From: Glandiceps talaboti
Lineage: Eukaryota; Hemichordata; Enteropneusta; Spengelidae
DNA length: 64,000 nucleotides
Assembly: GCF_964340395.1 (NCBI RefSeq)
Contig: NC_135564.1
Location: 19,937,107-20,001,106 of the forward strand
Direction of reading: 5' to 3'
Positions within the stretch are counted from its first letter, which is position 1; every line of letters begins with the position of its first letter. Position numbers and translations under genes: made by a program. Under the pieces are notes generated by a model. It had not been told where the DNA came from. It searched no databases and worked only from the letters and a program-made list of their open reading frames with translations. Shown piece after piece: positions 58,811 through 64,000 of this stretch.

Positions 58811-59869
58811 TATGAGTATTTTAACCTACATTGTATTTCATTGAATACATCATTACATGTAGAATATTATTGTTGGTTGTCTGGGTAAAAAAAATATATT
58901 GTATCATTTCAGTTATGGCTAGTGCAGCTATAAAACCTTGGCACTGCACATACTGTACGTATGCTACTAAAATATCACATATACATGTAAATGACATAAA
59001 TTATCCAGTCTTATCTGTCTGAAGTAAAAAAAATCACATACATGTAGTTCAGACAATCTATAATAACTCACAGATCAGTCTAAATTGTAGTATGAATCAT
59101 GAGTGAACTTTAACCTTTGTGGATTGCATGTACTTTATCATATTCATCAAGTTGTCAAAATCTGCCAGAAGAAAAAAATGGACATAAATACATGTAACCT
59201 GTAGGAAATAGGAAAATTATGTTTTATTGTCAACGTTTCCTCATTTGTGACCTTTGACCTTTCAAATTGAAAGTAGAGCTGGTCTATAAATTAAAGCAAA
59301 CATTTATCAAAGTAAAATTTACAATTAAATGTGTTTTAGTTCCACAATTGATCAAGATTTCTTCATGGATCTTTTACTAGATTGTATAATTTCTTGCAAT
59401 TTTGGTAAAATTATAGCAAATCTTTACTTGTACAATCATATTGTAATTTGATATTCATTAAGATTATGGCAATGTTCTTTTGTGTTGTAAATGACAGTCT
59501 TTATTCAAAAGTAATATAAATTCACCAGTATATGTATATGTATTGACTGTATATTCATAATTGTGTGTACGTTTTCATTCTTGTAAACCAGAGTACATAT
59601 TTCTGCTGACATACACAATGTAATGAAATCATGTTTTGGACGGTGCTGTAAAGAGGCTTGTACAAAATTTGTGGCAATGCAGCTGGGGATGTACTTAGTT
59701 TTATGAACAATGAACCCAACAAAATAATAATAGAAAAATTTATATTTGTGTTTGTGTTTGTTCATATACATACAAGTTGTGTATATCTACAGTTGTATGA
59801 GGAAATATGTAGTACATATATGTATGATATTTATTTATAAGACAAAAATACATGGCCTTTTAGTTTTGT
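58811..59869. other. Gene-free spacer
   Basis: AT-rich DNA. No exon, RNA gene or clear repeat was recognised. Confidence 0.4.
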
Positions 59870-60260
59870 TGACATTGTATGCCCCTCAGAAATAAAAAAA
59901 AAATTCAACCTGTTCAAGAAAACTCAAACTTTTTTTTTTCAGTTAAATTCAATAAAAAATGAGGATGTCACCATACAAATTTTTGAAATAGAGGTCAAGA
60001 TGACATCAAAATGTAGCCATTATAGAATCCAATATGGCCGCTGAATCCAATATGGCCATCAAATGCTACATGTTTACTACAATGTACAAATGTACATGTA
60101 ATTCAGTTGGAAATAAAATATTGTTGATTTCCTTGAAAATAAGATGGAGAACCCCAGATTTCTTTTGTTATTCAAAAAAGAACCAGGAACAAGCTTCATA
60201 TAGGAAAGTTAGGAGAGATTTGAGGAACTTGGCTTCTTAGGGAAATTGGAATCTGATGTA
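59870..60260 (+). repeat. Dispersed AATCCAATATGGCC repeat, fourth copy
   Basis: Same block order as 29620-30010: CAAGAAAACTCAAACT, ATGTCACCATACAAATTTTTGAAATAGAGGTCAA, AATCCAATATGGCCGC, GAAAATAAGATGGAG, ACCAGGAACAAGC. Confidence 0.7.
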
Positions 60261-61034
60261 TTCTACACATACATGTACATTTGTACTACATCATGTACTG
60301 TACATGTATCATATGTATATAATTGATATACATGTATGTATCCTTTGAACGTGATTCATGGTTTGGTAAAATGTCACACCAGTCACTGAAATTCAATAAA
60401 TAACTTGACATACATTAGCAAATTACAGTTTCAATTGTTTTTCCTTCAATTTCAAAATGTTCACACCTCTATGGTAAATTTTGAAAACCTACATGTATGT
60501 GGTACATTACTTGTCTGTGGGTACATGTAGGTAAAAAACCCAATCTGATTACAATGGACATACAAAAAATGTACATGTACATATGATATCACTGATTCTG
60601 AGGTGTATGCACTACATGTACATGTAGCTAGAGAACACAATACATTTGTACTTTTAAACAAAGCCATTATGAATAGAAAGACATTCAACTATTTATAGTT
60701 TTATCATTTAAATTTGTTGACATGTTCAGAGTTCACTGTTCAGTATGTACTACAGACTTTGTCATTCTTACATCAGAGTTTATTATCTGCAGACTGATAC
60801 AGTTACATTATATGTTTTTACTGTCAGTCTTTATAGATGAAAACATTTAGAGGTTATGACATCAACTTTAGACCATATTGCACCATAAAGGAGAGACCTG
60901 GGGTGGTTTATATGTCCTTGAGTGTATTGAATGTTCCATGGCTAACGTTTATGATATATGTATCTGCAACTGTAGCATACAACTTCTTTTACTGTATCCC
61001 AGTTTACATTTACTGTTACTGTGCCAGGCATGGA
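60261..61034. other. Gene-free, probable intron
   Basis: No coding feature. Rich in TACATGTACATGT palindromes. Confidence 0.4.
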
Positions 61035-61531
61035 TCAGTCTGATTAAAATCTGATGTCTTGCACACCTCACGATTTCTTTTTGGCTGTTACGTTTACTGT
61101 CGTTTGTTCTTTTGTGAGCACTCTTTAGATACATCTGACACAACCATTCCTGTACCAAATCTTGTACTTACGAGTAGCCAATCAGAATCCGTCTTACAAT
61201 ATACATTTTGTATACACTCAGTGTTTGAAATTGAAAAAAAAGAGAACCACCAAACAATAACAATAACATTGTTGTCTGTACTCTGTGCTTGTCCTCTTTT
61301 CGAACATTGTATGTTCTGAAGTACGACATGTACTGTACCTGTGTGTTTCAGTGTATGTTCTCATTCGTTGAGTGATTCACTCAGCACCAAGATTTGGTAG
61401 GGAACACCTATTGTGTTGTGTCAAATATACATGTATGTAATGGGCACTCACAAAAGAAAATAAACGACAGTAAATATAACAGCCAAAATGAAATCGCAAC
61501 ATGTACAATACATCAGATTTTAATCAGATTG
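61035..61531. mobile_element. hAT-like MITE, second full copy, with 8-bp target duplication
   Basis: The left end CAGTCTGATTAAAATCTGATG and the inverted right end CAATCTGATTAAAATCTGATG match the 34732-35205 element. GGCATGGA is duplicated at 61027-61034 and 61532-61539. The interior shares CCAATCAGAATC and AGAGAACCACCAAA blocks with the other copy. Confidence 0.87.
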
Positions 61532-61894
61532 GGCATGGATGGCCTAAGTGTTGTTGTTGACATTCAGACATTTGTACATGTACATACAATACACCGTGTT
61601 TGATCAACCTGCCAATAGCCAAAATTGCATGAAGTATTTATTCTTAACTGGCCAGAGAAAGAATGATTAAATCTCACCTTGGTATTTCAGCTATTTGAAA
61701 TATCTTCAGAATTTAATGAGTTAGTGCAGTACAGTGTTACTGAGTAAACCAACAGAATTTGTACATGTACATGTATGTTACACTGTACATTGTATGTTAC
61801 AAGTAAGACCCAACTTTTATAATTTCTGTCGACATTAAAGGCTTGCACATATAAACACAACTACATGTAGTACTGTAGTATTATAATGATAAAA

Positions 61895-62186
61895 TAAATA
61901 AAAAAATAAATAATCTTTATTTATACTGGATAGTTCTTTAAGCATATAAACACTTGTCTCCTAAGAAGTCCAGTGAGGGCCATCCCTCATGGGTTCAGTG
62001 TTAATGCAGGAGGAAACAGAGTACCCAGGGAAAACCTGTTCGGTAGAGTCAAACTGAACGACACTCTCCTTACATTTTTGTACTTTAATACAGCATGGTA
62101 AATTTAATGAAACACAGAATGGGTTTGAACCCTGGCTGCAGTGGTAAGAGGCAAGTGGTTTAACCACTCGACTGCCAACAACCCTT
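61895..62186 (-). mobile_element. tRNA-derived SINE
   Basis: On the minus strand the element begins near 62186 with GTTGGCAGTCGAGTGGTTAA (A-box region, about 62164-62181) and contains GGTTCAAACCC at 62132-62122 (B box, near-consensus), about 40 bp apart as in tRNA promoters. The body holds TTTTCCCTGGGTACTCTGTT and CCTCACTGGACTTCTTAGGA. The tail is an A/T-rich AATAAATAAAAAAATAAA-type run. No intact tRNA cloverleaf is claimed. Confidence 0.8.
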
Positions 62187-62579
62187 ATGATGACTGTGAA
62201 GTTGTAGATACATGTACATGTAGTTCGTAAAAATAGTAAAATCACAAATGTTTTGAATAATAATACTTTAACTAGGTGGATGTAAAATAATCATAAGCAC
62301 ATCTTGTTGACTACTTGACACACAGGATTGGGGTGGTTTTTTTTTTCAAGTCTTGTAAATCAATGATTTTAATTTGTCAGTACATGTAGTACATGTACAT
62401 GTAGATACAGGTATGCCCTCACGTCAAGAGAACAGAATCTTTATTGTATCCGTTAAGAAAACTACATTTCTTCATTGGATTTTTTTGCAATAAGTGTTTG
62501 GTGCTAAAACAAACTAGTAAATATATAAACTACAGTAATAATAGTTAAATAAGGTTTATTCAAAAGTTTAAACTTTAGG

Positions 62580-63115
62580 TTAGATAAAATAAATGTAATA
62601 TATAATATCTTTTAACTCTGCAGAGTATCTTTCCTTTTGATAAATGCTGATTTTATGAAAGTTGTCATATAAGTATGTGTATTTGATCAGAGTTATAAAA
62701 AGAGTAATAAATTTTGTTTCAGTTCCTACGTCTAGTTCTTTGAAATTACCTAGCCCACTGATTATACTTAGTCTGGTATACATATGTTGTCTCTCAATGT
62801 TATAGTTGTTGCATGTTGCGATGAAGTGTATTTCATCTTCTATCATAATTGCAAGTGTTACATAATCTGTTTTCTATCTCTATTTTTGGTCTTTTATCTC
62901 TTCCAATTTCAATTTGTATATCATGTGAGCTCAGTCTAATTCTTGAGATTAAACCAACTTCTTCTCTGTTTTTCATAATTTTTAAAGATAATTGTCTGTT
63001 TGTATTTTGTGTAACAATTTGTAAGTTCTGAGCTTTGAGTCTTGTCTATCATTGTCTTTGGTCCATTTCTTGGTAAAATAATCTTTACAAATGTTCAAAA
63101 AGTATTCCTTTTTGG
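62580..63115 (-). mobile_element. Fragment of a second non-LTR retrotransposon (C-terminal end of reverse transcriptase ORF)
   Basis: On the minus strand, frames read SKLRTYKLLH, then KNREEVGLISRIRLSSHDIQ, IEIGRDKRPK, NRLCNTCN, then in another frame IEDEIHFIATCNNY and KFITLF. The C-x2-C...H-x4-C arrangement with IEDE-HF is the usual C-terminal tail of many invertebrate LINE ORF2 proteins. At least two frameshifts (near 62990 and 62850) and a loss of everything upstream mark a dead, 5'-truncated copy. It is unlike the 11-14 kb LINE. Confidence 0.7.
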
Positions 63116-64000
63116 TATTGTTGATTTCAATATTTCAAATTCCATTTCATTTTGTTTAAATTATCTAACTATGGACCAGGGTAATTGTGTTCTTGTAATT
63201 TTTTCATGGCGTGATAAATGTGTGACTTTTTTTCTAACCCCCAATATTTGTTATTGATTCACATGTCTTCAAGTAGACATCTTGGTTTACATGTATCTTG
63301 CTGTCACTTTACAATCTAACCCATCACATGAACTCTCACAAGCTATTTTTAGTTCACACTAAAACACAGTATACCAGTATTTCAATTTCATACCATGCTA
63401 CAAATGTATAATCATTTAGTATCAGATCCCAGGCAGTTGATGCATATTTTTTAATTTTTAATTTTAAGTCCTTAAAGTTAATGGGGCACAAGCTGAGTTT
63501 ATAAATACATATTTTGGCGTAGTTTTTACAGCATATTTAAAAGGTACTCATAGTATTGTACCTACTGAAGTACACTTTCAATTGCCTGAACTTAAACTTG
63601 GTATTTAGACACAACTCGTAAAAGATCTGATGACCTAACTTATAATGCTATAAAAAATGTTGAGGAAACCCCTACTATTCAATCAATTGTAGTTAAATAC
63701 CAGAAGACAATTGTAATGTTATAAACTACATGCTTTGACAGTCACAATAATCTGGAATGTGGGTTTGTTACAGTATGTTCACACTTTTAATTAAAACTTA
63801 ATAAAAGCTTATAAACTCAGCTTATGCCACTTTTAATATAAAATAAACTGGTTTTGTCAATTACATTTACTAAGCTTTCATTCATGTAATTAATATGAGC
63901 CTAGAGGGGTGTGAAGGTACATGTACATTGTAGTCTTTGTGAGATTGTTAGACCTGACAGGTCAAAGGTTACAACATTCAACTGTCTTCTGTGATTAATG
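63116..64000. other. Gene-free to window end
   Basis: No exon seen. CAAGCTGAGTTTATAA at about 63489 recurs inverted at about 63809, a weak foldback. Confidence 0.4.

Noticed and set aside
62122-62186. A functional tRNA gene
   Set aside because: Only A- and B-box-like blocks are seen, followed by a SINE body and tail; no full cloverleaf could be traced.

Overview
The window is AT-rich nuclear DNA from an animal. It has spliced genes with GT-AG introns, Kozak-like start sites, AATAAA signals, microsatellites, minisatellites, foldback (inverted-repeat) elements, degenerate LINEs and a tRNA-derived SINE. The gene families (a Praja-type RING ligase, a BTB-Kelch protein and an FBXL17-type F-box protein) and the repeat landscape suggest a marine invertebrate bilaterian such as a non-vertebrate deuterostome or a lophotrochozoan. 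The sequence alone does not settle the phylum.

Layout. 1-9.8 kb is gene-free and repeat-built: two diverged copies of a ~1.1-kb segment, a 51-bp minisatellite, a ~1.2-kb foldback, and a ~2.2-kb satellite of ~165-bp units carrying many ATTTGCAT octamers. A possible small multi-membrane-span ORF lies on the minus strand at 9.8-10.45 kb. A degenerate APE-type LINE fills about 11-14.4 kb. A promoter-like region at 16.6-16.9 kb precedes a six-exon Praja-like RING-H2 E3 ligase gene (18242-26460, plus strand, 641 aa). Its introns hold a hAT-like element and several foldbacks. An intronless BTB-Kelch gene with a very acidic tail occupies 31744-33675. From 34 to 43.6 kb there is only repeat and unremarkable DNA. 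The FBXL17 orthologue lies on the minus strand (49761 to 43613) and has two tandem, homologous, same-phase terminal exons. Promoter-like DNA at 50.9-51.7 kb leads to the first coding exon(s) of an unrecognised plus-strand gene, and everything to 64 kb looks like its intron or downstream DNA, with a 37-bp minisatellite, hAT-like MITEs, a SINE and a LINE tail.

Functionally, all three recognisable genes belong to the ubiquitin system: a RING E3, a probable CUL3 adaptor and an SCF receptor. FBXL17 in vertebrates polices BTB-domain dimers, so a BTB-Kelch gene 10 kb away is notable, although linkage may be chance. The strongest novelty candidate is the FBXL17 duplicated last exon. One version keeps the C-terminal tail thought to contact BTB substrates, and the other stops just before it.
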